Below are positions 51,548-59,990 of a DNA stretch of 64,000 nucleotides, one piece after another. Made by a program: the position numbers and the translations under genes. Below the pieces are notes generated by a model. It had not been told where the DNA came from, did no database searches, and worked only from the letters and a program-made list of their open reading frames with translations. How positions within the stretch are numbered: the first letter of the stretch is position 1; every line of letters starts with the position of its first letter. This DNA is from Candidatus Trichofilum aggregatum (lineage in GTDB: Bacteria > Chloroflexota > Anaerolineae > Promineifilales > Promineifilaceae), in contig JADJUV010000173.1 in NCBI GenBank assembly GCA_016716885.1, positions 1 through 64,000 of the forward strand, given 5' to 3'.

Positions 51548-51580
51548 GACCTGACAGGTTTCCGAAAACCTGTCAGGTCT
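51548..51580. repeat. 15-bp inverted repeat AGACCTGACAGGTTT
   Basis: AGACCTGACAGGTTT and AAACCTGTCAGGTCT around a 3-4-base centre in the 336-bp gap 51379-51714. There is no T-run, so it is not a clear terminator. It could be a repeat element. Confidence 0.7.
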
Positions 51581-51714
51581 AAACCGTTTCAAGAGGGTTG
51601 TTACAAGATGCTACTTAGGACTGCAGAGCTGAGGTGCCGCCCTGAGCCGTGTCCCGTAACTTAATTGTCAACTTAGGCTCCAGTTGAGGCTCCGGCAATC
51701 TCGGTACCGCGGCG

Positions 51715-52698
51715 TCAACGGAGTTGGTCGGCGGTGGCCCAATCTTTGCGGCCGCGCGCGGCCGCACGTCGGTCTGCTAGCTCTTGCACCCCATCCGGCA
51801 CCCCCACCCCATTCCCAGCCCCCGTTTGTGTCTGCGCCGAGCGAATCATCTGCCAGGCTTCCGGGCGAATGTCCAGATATTCCGAAGGGATATGGCAGGT
51901 TCCCAGCTTCTCCAGAGAAAATGAGGTTCCTGTGGCAAAGGTTTCGGTCTCTTGACCCCGCAAAATGGTGATGTTGCCGCGGCCGCGTACCCAACATTGG
52001 CCCCCCGCTATATCCATCATCAGGGCCGTGTGCTCATCAATCCCCACAATCGTGGCTGTCGCCGGTAACATGGCCCGTAACCGGTCAAAGCGGGCCTGCC
52101 CCATAAAACAGTAACGGGTGTCTAACTCCTCACCCCCTTCGTTGTTGTTCCAGTGGGGAATAAACGTCGGCTCCAGACCATAGGCCGCCAAAAAATCCAG
52201 GCCACTGTGCCAATGCAGATCATCCCCTACCTTGTAAATTTCATACACCGGCAAAGCAAAGGAACCCGCCGCCACCACCGCCGAACTGGCTAACACCACA
52301 TGCGCCCCCATCTGGTGGCGCACGGTCAAAATGTCCCAGGCCAACGAACCTTCTAGCTGGCGGGCGGCATAACTAGGACTGCCAGGGCCAAGAAAAAACA
52401 GATCGGCCGTGAGCATAGCCTCAAGAATCTCGGGGTTGTCGGGACTGAATGGCGTGCCCTGCTGACGCGCCGGGACGATAGCCACCTGGGGATCGTAATT
52501 TTGCAGGCGGTGGCTGAGAAATTCACCCACCCGCCCGGCTACCTGGGCGGAATTGGGCTGGAAACCAGCCGGCGTTTCTAAAATGGCGATTTGCGGCCGC
52601 GCCGCCATCCGCTTCAGCAACCACTCCCACACCGTGCGGCCGCTACTAGACGCCTCGCCCGAACCAAACAGGATAATAAAACCAGGTTGTTCGTTCAT
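51715..52698 (-). CDS. S51/cyanophycinase-like peptidase with CysRS-like tail
   Basis: About 327 residues in the class I glutamine amidotransferase-like fold: ILFGSGEASSSGRTVWEWL, FLGPGSPSYAARQLEGS and the nucleophile region VVLASSAVVAAGSF (catalytic Ser). The C-terminal stretch VQELADRRAAARGRKDWATA resembles the tail helix of cysteinyl-tRNA synthetase, which is odd here. It ends abruptly at DQLR, and another frame continues plausibly, so a frameshift near 51718 is possible. Function is likely hydrolysis of peptide-like bonds. The start at 52698 is preferred over one 33 bases upstream. Confidence 0.8.
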   Translation of the reverse strand: MNEQPGFIILFGSGEASSSGRTVWEWLLKRMAARPQIAILETPAGFQPNSAQVAGRVGEFLSHRLQNYDPQVAIVPARQQGTPFSPDNPEILEAMLTADLFFLGPGSPSYAARQLEGSLAWDILTVRHQMGAHVVLASSAVVAAGSFALPVYEIYKVGDDLHWHSGLDFLAAYGLEPTFIPHWNNNEGGEELDTRYCFMGQARFDRLRAMLPATATIVGIDEHTALMMDIAGGQCWVRGRGNITILRGQETETFATGTSFSLEKLGTCHIPSEYLDIRPEAWQMIRSAQTQTGAGNGVGVPDGVQELADRRAAARGRKDWATADQLR

Positions 52699-52727
52699 AA
52701 TTTTACTGACACGCTCGTGAGGAGAAG

Positions 52728-52944
52728 CCACGAATTTTCTCTGGTGGCTTTGCGCCTTTGCGCCTCTTTGCGCCTCTGCGTGCGTTTTTTAGTACCTTAC
52801 GAGTCAACTTCTTGCACAGTCAACAAGAAAACAGTTACACAGAGAACACAGAGGTAAAGACACAGAGATTCACAGAGAAAATCCAGGCTTTTCTTAAAAC
52901 TCTGTGTATCTCTGTGCCTTCTCTGTGCCCTCTGTGTCCCTTCT
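52728..52944. repeat. Mixed repeat array (families G and E)
   Basis: CCACGAATTTTCTCTGG, TTTGCGCCTTTGCGCCTCTT, then ACACAGAGAACACAGAGG and CTGTGTATCTCTGTGCC with fold-back symmetry. The word GGCTTGTCCAGGTTAG follows at 52954. It fills the gap between the S51-like gene and photolyase. Confidence 0.8.
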
Positions 52945-52984
52945 TTTGGTTATGGCTTGTCCAGGTTAGATAACTCATGGCTCA

Positions 52985-54409
52985 CTAACGGCTATCACGC
53001 GCTTCGGCATAGGCCTGTAACGTCCGCGGCCGCGTCTGGGTTCGGTCAATCATGGGCGCAGGGTAATCCTGACCAATGATACACCGGGCCGCTTTCTGCT
53101 CGGCGGCACTCATTTCCCACGGGGCGTGCAGACGCGCCAGGGGTACATTGTTTAACTCAGGCAACCAGCGGCGAATAAACTGACCCTCAGGGTCAAACCG
53201 CTGACTCTGGCTCACCGGGCTGAAAATACGGAAATAGGGCGCGGCATCGGTGCCTGTGCCCGCCGTCCATTGCCAGCCACCATTATTGGCCGCCGGGTCG
53301 CCATCTACTAATTGTTGCATAAACCAGTTCTCACCCCAACGCCAATCGATGAGTAAATCTTTAACCAGGAACGAGGCCACGATCATGCGGCCGCGATTGT
53401 GCATCCAACCGGTGGCTGATAATTGGCGCATGGCTGCATCTACCACCGGGTAGCCCGTCCGGCCTTCTTGCCAGGCCAGAAATTGCCCCTCATCATTCTC
53501 CCAGGCCAGGCCATCATATTCAGGGCGGAAACTGCTCTGCCGCACATAGGGAAAATGGTAGAGAATGTGAATATAAAACTCCCGCCACAGCAGTTCATTC
53601 AGCCAGACCTCAGCCCCACGTTGGGCCTCTTTGTCGCCAGCCAGGCGCGCGGCCGCGAGACATTCCCAAGCCTGCGCCGCCACCTGCCGCACCGAAACCA
53701 TGCCCAGCCGCAAATAGGGGGAAAGTGTCGAAGTGCCCGCCAAATCCAGCCGATCCCGCCGCTCGGCATAATGGCGGATGGGGTCTTGCCACTGCCCGGC
53801 AAAGGCGTGTAGCCGCCGTTGTCCCTCAGCCTCACCGGCATGAAAAGGGACTGAAGCGGGTAAGGCGGGCATATCAGGAATGCCCAGAGAGGGAAGAGAG
53901 CAAGGGTTCAAATAATCCGGGGCAGGCAGGCAGTCCGCCGCTGTGGGCGCGGGAAATAGCTTACACGTTTTGCTAAAAGGCGTATAAACCACGTAAGGTG
54001 TGCCATCGTTTTTCATCACCTGTCCCGGCTCAAAAAGAGTGACACCCGCCACCAATATCAGGGACAACGTTTTGGCAATAGCCTGATCCCGTTTGCGGGC
54101 ATAGGGGGAATAATCGGCTTCGGCCCAGATCGCGGCCGCGTGCGTTTCTTGCACCAGCTTCGTCAGTTCCTCAGCCGGATCCCCCAAACGCACAATAAGG
54201 CGACTACCTCTCGCTTGCAAGGCGTGGTCTAGTTCACGCAATCCCGCCAGCAAAAATGCCTGCCGCTTCTCCCCCACCCAGTCTGAGGTCCACAACACCG
54301 GGTCCAAAATATAAACCGGAATGACCCGATCATATTGCCGTGCGGCCGCGAGAGCCTGATTGTCCGCTAAACGTAAATCTCGCCGTATCCACCAGATAGC
54401 TGTACTCAT
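52985..54409 (-). CDS. phrB: Deoxyribodipyrimidine photolyase (class I CPD)
   Basis: 474 residues. It repairs UV-made cyclobutane dimers using blue light and FADH. The N-terminal photolyase domain begins AIWWIRRDLRLADNQAL. The FAD domain has GWMHNRGRMIVASFLVKDLL and DGDPAANNGGWQWTAGTGTD, with AAPYFRIFSPVSQSQRFDP. The ATG at 54409 overlaps the end of the CrtI-like reading frame. It is the third gene of the CarH-led operon, which fits light-induced expression. Confidence 0.96.
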   Translation of the reverse strand: MSTAIWWIRRDLRLADNQALAAARQYDRVIPVYILDPVLWTSDWVGEKRQAFLLAGLRELDHALQARGSRLIVRLGDPAEELTKLVQETHAAAIWAEADYSPYARKRDQAIAKTLSLILVAGVTLFEPGQVMKNDGTPYVVYTPFSKTCKLFPAPTAADCLPAPDYLNPCSLPSLGIPDMPALPASVPFHAGEAEGQRRLHAFAGQWQDPIRHYAERRDRLDLAGTSTLSPYLRLGMVSVRQVAAQAWECLAAARLAGDKEAQRGAEVWLNELLWREFYIHILYHFPYVRQSSFRPEYDGLAWENDEGQFLAWQEGRTGYPVVDAAMRQLSATGWMHNRGRMIVASFLVKDLLIDWRWGENWFMQQLVDGDPAANNGGWQWTAGTGTDAAPYFRIFSPVSQSQRFDPEGQFIRRWLPELNNVPLARLHAPWEMSAAEQKAARCIIGQDYPAPMIDRTQTRPRTLQAYAEARDSR

Positions 54410-55988
54410 TTTAGCCCCCGGAATGGGTTTTGAGTTTCGAGTTTCGAGTTCCAAGTTTCGAGTTTTGCATGAGGGGCAAGACTTGTTCGTTGTCGTCCTC
54501 GCTCTTTCCTCTCTATTGTTTGATGTACATCACTGGCTACGCGAAGACCGCCCAGCGCAACCGCCGCTGTGGACTGACCAGGAAAGATGCTATCACCGAC
54601 CATCCACAGATTGGTTGAGAGGCGTGGCCCCCATAACTGGAACAGGCTGGTCTGCGGGAAACCACCCACCCAGCCCCAGGCCCGGCGGGTAAACCGCTGG
54701 AAGGTGACCGGTGTACCCGGCATAATGAGCGCGGCCGCGTCGCGCAATCCGGGTATCACTCTTTCGGCGGCGGCCAAAATCCGCTCTACATAAACTCGCT
54801 TGCGAGCCTCATACTCATGGGGCTGGTGGTGGAATAGCTCCCACCAGGGGGTCAGGTCGGTGTGGGTGCTGATGGTCAGGGCGCGATGTCCTGCCGGGGC
54901 GCGGCCGCGATCCCACTCCGGGCTGAGCGACAAGAAAAGGCTGTTGCCTTCCCCCAGTGGTTCCTGCACCAGAATCTGGTGATGCAAAGGAAAATCAGGC
55001 GGGATAATGGCCCCATCCAGCCCCACATAAACCATAAAAGCACCCCATCCGGTCTGCGGCCGCGGCGGTAAATGCCGTATTTTGGCGGGGGCATCGTCTC
55101 CCAGAAGCGGGGCAATGTTCCAGGGGGTTAAGTTGGCAATGACCCTATCCGCCGGAAAACTGGCCCCTTTTTTTGTCTCCACAGCTACCGGACGACCGTT
55201 TTCCATCACAATGCGGCTTGCTTCCTGCCGGTACAACACCTGCCCCCCCTGCTGGCGCACGGCCTGGGCTAACATCTGGGCAATGGCCCCAATCCCCCCT
55301 TCCAGGTGAACCACCCCCCGGCGCGGCAAATCCAGCGCGGCCGCGCCGTACAACGCATTGGCGTACTGGCTCGTGGTCTGGGCCGCAATCTGTAACTGAC
55401 CATCCACAAACTGGCGTAAACGCTCCGGGGCATTTTTCAGGTGGGCCGCCACCGGGCGAAAGGCGTCGGCCAACAAAGCAGGCCGCAACCGGTGTCGCCA
55501 ATCCGCGCCCAACCAGCCTAAACCGGTTTGGGCCAAAGTCAGCAGTTCGGGCAAAGATTGAGGGGGCCAGGGTGGGGTGCGTTGGGCCAGCGCCCACAAG
55601 GCATCGGCGGTGTGTTCCTGCCAGGCAAAAAATGGCTCCGCGGCCGCGCCAAACGCCTGCCGATGTTCCGCCCAGCGCCGCTCATCCCCCCAGCGCGTCA
55701 CCGCCTGACCATCCGGCAGATGAACAACCAGGGCCGGTTCAGCATGATGAACCGGCCACTGGTTGATACCTACCGCTTCTCCGACTTGAGCCATGATGCC
55801 GCCTGGGTCAAACCCCCGGCCAGGGTAGCACCCGCCTCGAAGCGGTATTCTTGGTGGTAGAAGGTCCCGGCGCACCCACCCGGGTACACATGGGCCTCTA
55901 ACACGGTTACCGGCCAACCGGCATGAGCTAAGGTTGCGGCCGCGGTTAAACCACCGACACCGGCCCCAATAACTACAATCTGTTTCAT
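54406..55988 (-). pseudogene. CrtI-like FAD oxidoreductase, single frameshift, repeat-extended tail
   Basis: The N-terminus (ATG 55988: IVVIGAGVGGLTAAATLAHA, then TVLEAHVYPGGCAGTF) is in one frame. The rest, from FDPGGIMAQVGEAVG on, is in another. The switch falls in the GGGGG run (CCCCC at 55813-55817): one more G restores ATLAGGFDPGG. Whole, it is about 527 residues of the phytoene desaturase family, with VRQQGGQVLYRQEASRIV and LWMVGDSIFPGQSTAAVAL. The last residues (LETWNSKLETQN) come from a GAGTTTCGAGTT repeat (54428-54467), so the tail is probably not conserved. It lies 32 bp after carH. Confidence 0.85.
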
Positions 55989-56020
55989 TTAATCAGTTCC
56001 AGGGGAACAAAATTAGCGCC

Positions 56021-57376
56021 TTACAATGACTCCCCAGTCATAGCGCTCTCTTGGACCAACAACTGCCCCAACCATTTCAAGATAGGTACACCCTGTCCAT
56101 TGATCTCACTGGCTATGGCTTCACTGTAGGCCACCAGATAACGCTGGAGCCATTCATGAGGAATTTCATAGTTGAAGAGCAAATCAGATAACCAGGCCAG
56201 ATCATTGCTGATGAAGTTCAGATCACCCAACTTAAGGGCGGCCTTGATGTGCTGGGCCATGTTTTGATTCGCTCGTGCCAGTTCCATTTGCGGCATACCC
56301 ATATCGCTTATTTTATGCCATAAACTGGCTTCAATGACGGGCTGATAGCGGGTGTAATGCTTGAGGGCCTGTTCATAGTCTACTGGAATGGGCGCAACGG
56401 CAGGAATAGAGGGGCGATGGCTCAATAAACGGGCCACCACATGGGGAATCTCTTCCATTTGTTGACCCAGAAAATGACCGGGTATACGTTCCCGTATGCC
56501 AGGGATGTGGTTAAAGATGCGGCCGCCATACGCCAGGGGAATACGCCGTTGCTGAAGTAAATGGGCCATTTCCAACAGGTTGGCCGCCGTATACAGCAAT
56601 TGGGCCGACATGATCACCAGGTCGGGGTGCGTTGTTTCGATGGTACGCTCCATCTGGATAACCGGCACACTGGCACCCAAATAAAGGGCATCCCAACCCT
56701 GTCGCCGCAACATCAGGGCAATCATCAGGGCACTGAAGGTGTGATCATCTTCAGGCGCACATCCCACCAAAATCCGTTCCGGCCTGGTTGGTGGCGGTGA
56801 AGCCAACAGCAAGGCCTGCACCCGCTGTAAAGCCAACGCTGAGGCAAAATGCTCTTGCTGAACCGTGACATTGCCACTGAACCACCCTTCACCGATCTCA
56901 TGTAAACCCTGTTGCAATATGGCAAAGCAGACGCTTTCCGGTGAATAAAAGACAAAGGCCTGATTCAAAATGTCGCGGGCCTTTTTTTCATCAAAAGAAA
57001 GACAGGCTTTGATCCACTGTTCACGCAACTGATCCATGGCATTGCCTGCCAGGGAAAGCGGCGTAAAGCGTTCTTCTTCAACGCTGGAATCATAGGTGAT
57101 GTGCTCTTGGATGGGGTCTTTGCCCTCTGCCTCTAGCGTCTGCCATAGATTAACGGCCCGGCTAATGCTTACGCCTTCTTCTTGGCGGGCCATTAACCAT
57201 TTCAACATATCAATATCACGACGGGTATAGAGACGATGACCGCCTTCCGTTCGTTGGGGGTCGGGCAGGCCATAACGTCGCTCCCAGGCGCGCAGGGTAT
57301 CAGGTTTGAGACCGGTTTCACGGATCACGACTTTTAGGTTGAAGGTAGGCTCACTGTTTGTGGTCATGGGGTGCAT
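56021..57376 (-). CDS. carH: CarH-type B12-dependent photoreceptor repressor (MerR family)
   Basis: 451 residues. An N-terminal MerR HTH (about 12-75: IRETGLKPDTLRAWERRYGL, EGGHRLYTRRD) is followed by a four-helix bundle with the W-x9-E-H motif (W165, E175-H176: GWFSGNVTVQQEHFAS) and a B12-binding Rossmann domain (about 200-330) with DDH (H212) and SAQLLYTAAN. W-x9-E-H and the domain order are hallmarks of adenosylcobalamin photoreceptors: in the dark the tetramer represses; light breaks the Co-C bond and releases DNA. It leads a set with a CrtI-like enzyme and photolyase. AGGAT precedes the start at 57376. Confidence 0.9.
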   Translation of the reverse strand: MHPMTTNSEPTFNLKVVIRETGLKPDTLRAWERRYGLPDPQRTEGGHRLYTRRDIDMLKWLMARQEEGVSISRAVNLWQTLEAEGKDPIQEHITYDSSVEEERFTPLSLAGNAMDQLREQWIKACLSFDEKKARDILNQAFVFYSPESVCFAILQQGLHEIGEGWFSGNVTVQQEHFASALALQRVQALLLASPPPTRPERILVGCAPEDDHTFSALMIALMLRRQGWDALYLGASVPVIQMERTIETTHPDLVIMSAQLLYTAANLLEMAHLLQQRRIPLAYGGRIFNHIPGIRERIPGHFLGQQMEEIPHVVARLLSHRPSIPAVAPIPVDYEQALKHYTRYQPVIEASLWHKISDMGMPQMELARANQNMAQHIKAALKLGDLNFISNDLAWLSDLLFNYEIPHEWLQRYLVAYSEAIASEINGQGVPILKWLGQLLVQESAMTGESL

Positions 57377-57480
57377 TATCCTGGCGGCTTTGGGTCAGAG
57401 CGCAGATTTACCAACTATAATAGCGCATGTGTTTAAGTTTCATCCATGTTCTCGACATTGGCGTTTTTTGTGCTGACCTC

Positions 57481-57630
57481 TGGAGACTAAGAGACTGAGA
57501 GATTAAGAGATTTCCAGAGGTCGTCCAAATTTTCGCCAGAGTCGAACATGTTTCAAGCGTATGACCACCGTCGTGATATTGAAAGAATGAGAGAATGAGA
57601 GACCAGGTGACTGGGAGAATGAGGAATTTC
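57481..57630. repeat. GAGACTAAGAGACTGAGAG arrays, family D, two copies
   Basis: GGAGACTAAGAGACTGAGAG (57481) and GAATGAGAGAATGAGAGACC (57586) are separated by two similar stretches containing TTTCCAGAGGTCGTCCAAAT and TTTCCAAAGGTCGTTCTAAT. The gap 57377-58105 has no gene. Its promoter and MITE-like parts are listed separately. Confidence 0.75.
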
Positions 57631-57674
57631 CAAAGGTCGTTCTAATTTCGCCAAAGTCGCATAAGATCAGATGT

Positions 57675-57720
57675 ATTGTACAGGGTTTTGGGATTTTGTC
57701 AATGTTTTGCAATGATTTTG
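57675..57720 (-). promoter_or_regulatory. carH promoter with three 11-bp tandem repeats (candidate CarH operator)
   Basis: On the minus strand, TTGACA (57702-57697) and TACAAT (57680-57675) are 16 bp apart, pointing to carH. Three tandem 11-bp repeats, CAAAATCATTG, CAAAACATTGA and CAAAATCCCAA (57720-57688), overlap the -35 box. CarH tetramers are known to bind tandem 11-bp repeats at this position. So the site is a strong candidate for self-regulation of the carH operon. The distance to the carH start is about 300 bp, leaving a long leader that contains repeats. Confidence 0.72.
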
Positions 57721-57735
57721 CAGGGACAAAGCGGG

Positions 57736-57850
57736 GAACGGGTGTGTTGCAAAGGCGTGAGAGGAGTGAGGCATCCCCAGATGCGAACGGGTCGGTATCT
57801 GGGGATGCTCACTCCTCGCCGTTCAACTGAAATGAAACACACCCGCGGGA
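57736..57850. repeat. MITE-like hairpin element with GGGTGTGTT termini
   Basis: Left end GGGTGTGTTGCAAAGG, right end GTTCAACTGAAATGAAACAC-ACCC. A hairpin GAGGAGTGAGGCATCCCCAG / ATCTGGGGATGCTCACTCCT lies inside. The block GAACGGGTCGGTATCTGGGG also occurs at 44463-44485. It sits immediately upstream of the carH promoter. Confidence 0.65.
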
Positions 57851-57953
57851 AACTCACGGGGAAAAACTACGTGGGCCACTTTCTTTTAGCACCTACCCTG
57901 GACAGGGGAGTACCTTATAAGTGCACTTCTTGTACAGAAAACAAGAAGATCGG

Positions 57954-58058
57954 CCACGAATTTCACGAATGCGTCTACTGAAAAAACGCACGCCAAGGCG
58001 TGAGGGACGCCAAGCCACCAGAGAAAAATTCGTATTGATTCGTGCAATTCGTGGCTTC
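57954..58058. repeat. CACGAATTTCACGAATGC / GTATTGATTCGTGCAATTCG repeat, family G
   Basis: GGCCACGAATTTCACGAATG and the inverted ATTCGTGCAATTCGTGGC form a hairpin. CGCCAAGGCGTGAGG is also present. It lies upstream of tspO's stop side, between tspO and carH. Confidence 0.75.
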
Positions 58059-58105
58059 TTTCAGAGAACTCATCTGTTGCCAACCACAGGGGCATTATCA
58101 CCCGT

Positions 58106-58882
58106 TTACACGCCGGAAAAGAGCGGCCGCAACGGAGCCGGTTTGATAAGAGCAATGAGAATGAGGACACCCACCAAGATCGCGGCCGCGGCCGCGCTTC
58201 CAGACACTACTGCCACCTCACTTTGTTTGACGGCGATTCCAGCAAAGGCCCAGACCAGCACTGCCATGTAAATCGCATCTCGATGGCGAAACGTCATTGC
58301 GGCCGCGATACCTAGCCCCACAATCAACAAAAGCACCGTCCAGACCACCGCCGAGATGCCCCACCCACCCCATTGGGCAAACTCCAAATAACTGGTGACA
58401 TTGGCAATGGTTGCCACCGTAATCCAGCCCAGGTACAGGCTAAATGGGGCATCCACCAACCAGCGCTCAGCGCCGCTCACCTGCGTCCGACCAATATCCA
58501 GGCGCAGGTAAATCGCGATAAGGCAGAGGAGCAACCCCACCATGACCAACACAGTGAGAGCAAAATATTCGTAATGCCAGAGCAATATCCAGAGGGCATT
58601 GGCAATGTTGCTCAGGGAAAATAGCCAGCCAATGCGGGCCAGGCGGCGACTCTTCTGCTGGGCGGGCAGCGCCTGATACACCACAAACGCGGCCAGTGCC
58701 AAATAAATCAACCCCCAAATGGCAAAGACATAGTTGGCGGGCACAAATAGAACGTCAAAACGGTTAGAAATTTCGCCCGTTTGCTGACCGTTAATCGGTA
58801 GGGCGTTGGCCAGCCCATTAACGACCACAGTCATGACAAACGTGACAATATTGGCAACCACGATAACACGTGGGTTCGACAT
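58106..58882 (-). CDS. tspO: TspO/MBR tryptophan-rich sensory protein
   Basis: 258 residues with about seven hydrophobic segments; AAAGGAGG-like AGGAGG precedes the ATG at 58882. Marks are ANYVFAIWGLIYLALAAFVV and WILLWHYEYFALTVLVMVGL with SLYLGWITVATIANVTSYLE. The classical TspO is about 160 residues; this belongs to the longer branch, so the call is family-level. TspO binds porphyrins and sterols and is linked to photo-oxidative stress. It lies upstream of carH on the same strand, consistent with a light-stress block. Confidence 0.85.
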   Translation of the reverse strand: MSNPRVIVVANIVTFVMTVVVNGLANALPINGQQTGEISNRFDVLFVPANYVFAIWGLIYLALAAFVVYQALPAQQKSRRLARIGWLFSLSNIANALWILLWHYEYFALTVLVMVGLLLCLIAIYLRLDIGRTQVSGAERWLVDAPFSLYLGWITVATIANVTSYLEFAQWGGWGISAVVWTVLLLIVGLGIAAAMTFRHRDAIYMAVLVWAFAGIAVKQSEVAVVSGSAAAAAILVGVLILIALIKPAPLRPLFSGV

Positions 58883-58906
58883 GATAAACCTCCTGGGAAA
58901 ATAAGG

Positions 58907-58974
58907 GGCAAAGTGGCAAGGGGCAAAGTGGCGAGAGTTCCCAGAGTTCCTCTGAGTTCCCACAAGTTCCTTAT
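58907..58974. repeat. GGCAAAGTGGC / GAGTTCCCAGAGTTCC array, family C
   Basis: GGGGCAAAGTGGCAAGGGGC and GAGTTCCTCTGAGTTCCCAC, the same composite array as at 10744, 25414 and 41826. Confidence 0.8.
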
Positions 58975-58986
58975 TTCCCTTGCCTC

Positions 58987-59946
58987 TCAGGGCAGTCCCA
59001 CCAAAAAATTGTTCACGGCCTCTAAAAACAGGTCCGGGCTTTCTTCTTGGGGTACATGGCCGGTATTGGGAATAATGACCAACTCCGCCTGGGGCAACTC
59101 TTCGGCCAGACGAACGCTTTCTTCGGTGGGCACAATACGGTCGTCGTCACCGGTAATGACCAGCACCGGCAAGGTTAATTCGGGCAATCGCTCCGGCAAA
59201 TCAGAAGCCGCACTGGCTAAAGTAAACTCCCAGAGGGATTTATCCCAATTTTCTACCCGCAGGGGTTTTTCGTAAGCGGCGACATCCTCAGCCGTCACTA
59301 AACTGGGATCATGCCAGGCCAAATCCAGCAAAGAGCCACCCCCGGCTAGAAATAGGCGCGAAACCAGCGGCCCCAGGTGGCGCATTTGTGGGGTTCGGAG
59401 CAATGGTTTGATAAAAGGGGGTGCGCCACCCCCGGTGTAAATGGCGGCATCTACCAGCACCAACGCCCGCACACGTTCCGGGTGAGCCAGGGTGATCGCG
59501 GCCGCGACGGTGCCCCCCGCCGAATTACCCATCATGATAACCTGCCCCACCCCCAACGCATCCAACAACCCTATCGTTTGCGCCACCTGCGCCTCTTGGG
59601 TGTACGGGTTATCCCCTTCCCAGGTTAGCGGCCGCGCCGAGAGACCAAAGCCAAGGCGATCATAGACGATCACCGTCCCTTGTTGCGCCAGCTCCGTCAC
59701 GACTTTGTGCCAGGTATAGGTATTCGAGGCAAACCCATGCAACAGGAGAAAGACGGGTTCCCCTTCACCATAAACCTTGTAATGCAACAATTGCCCATTC
59801 ACATCCATAAACAGGCTATCCGAATCGGCCAGTTCTTGGGGTGGAACGGTGTTTTCTAACGGCGGGACGGGCACAAGAAATGGCCCTACAAGGATAAGAA
59901 AGGCCAGAACGGCCAGTATAATGAGGGGTAGACGGCGTTTACTCAT
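58987..59946 (-). CDS. Membrane-anchored alpha/beta hydrolase
   Basis: 319 residues with one N-terminal helix (PLIILAVLAFLILVGPFLV). Catalytic residues are the nucleophile in IMMGNSAGGTVAAAI, Asp in ITGDDDRIVPTEE and His in PNTGHVPQEE. The oxyanion motif is LLHGFASNTYTWHKV. It is likely an extracytoplasmic esterase or lipase-type enzyme; the substrate is unknown. The start at 59946 is chosen over one 42 bases upstream. Confidence 0.92.
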   Translation of the reverse strand: MSKRRLPLIILAVLAFLILVGPFLVPVPPLENTVPPQELADSDSLFMDVNGQLLHYKVYGEGEPVFLLLHGFASNTYTWHKVVTELAQQGTVIVYDRLGFGLSARPLTWEGDNPYTQEAQVAQTIGLLDALGVGQVIMMGNSAGGTVAAAITLAHPERVRALVLVDAAIYTGGGAPPFIKPLLRTPQMRHLGPLVSRLFLAGGGSLLDLAWHDPSLVTAEDVAAYEKPLRVENWDKSLWEFTLASAASDLPERLPELTLPVLVITGDDDRIVPTEESVRLAEELPQAELVIIPNTGHVPQEESPDLFLEAVNNFLVGLP

Positions 59947-59990
59947 AAGAACAGGTATACACAGCAATAACGCACCCGGCAACCTCAAGG

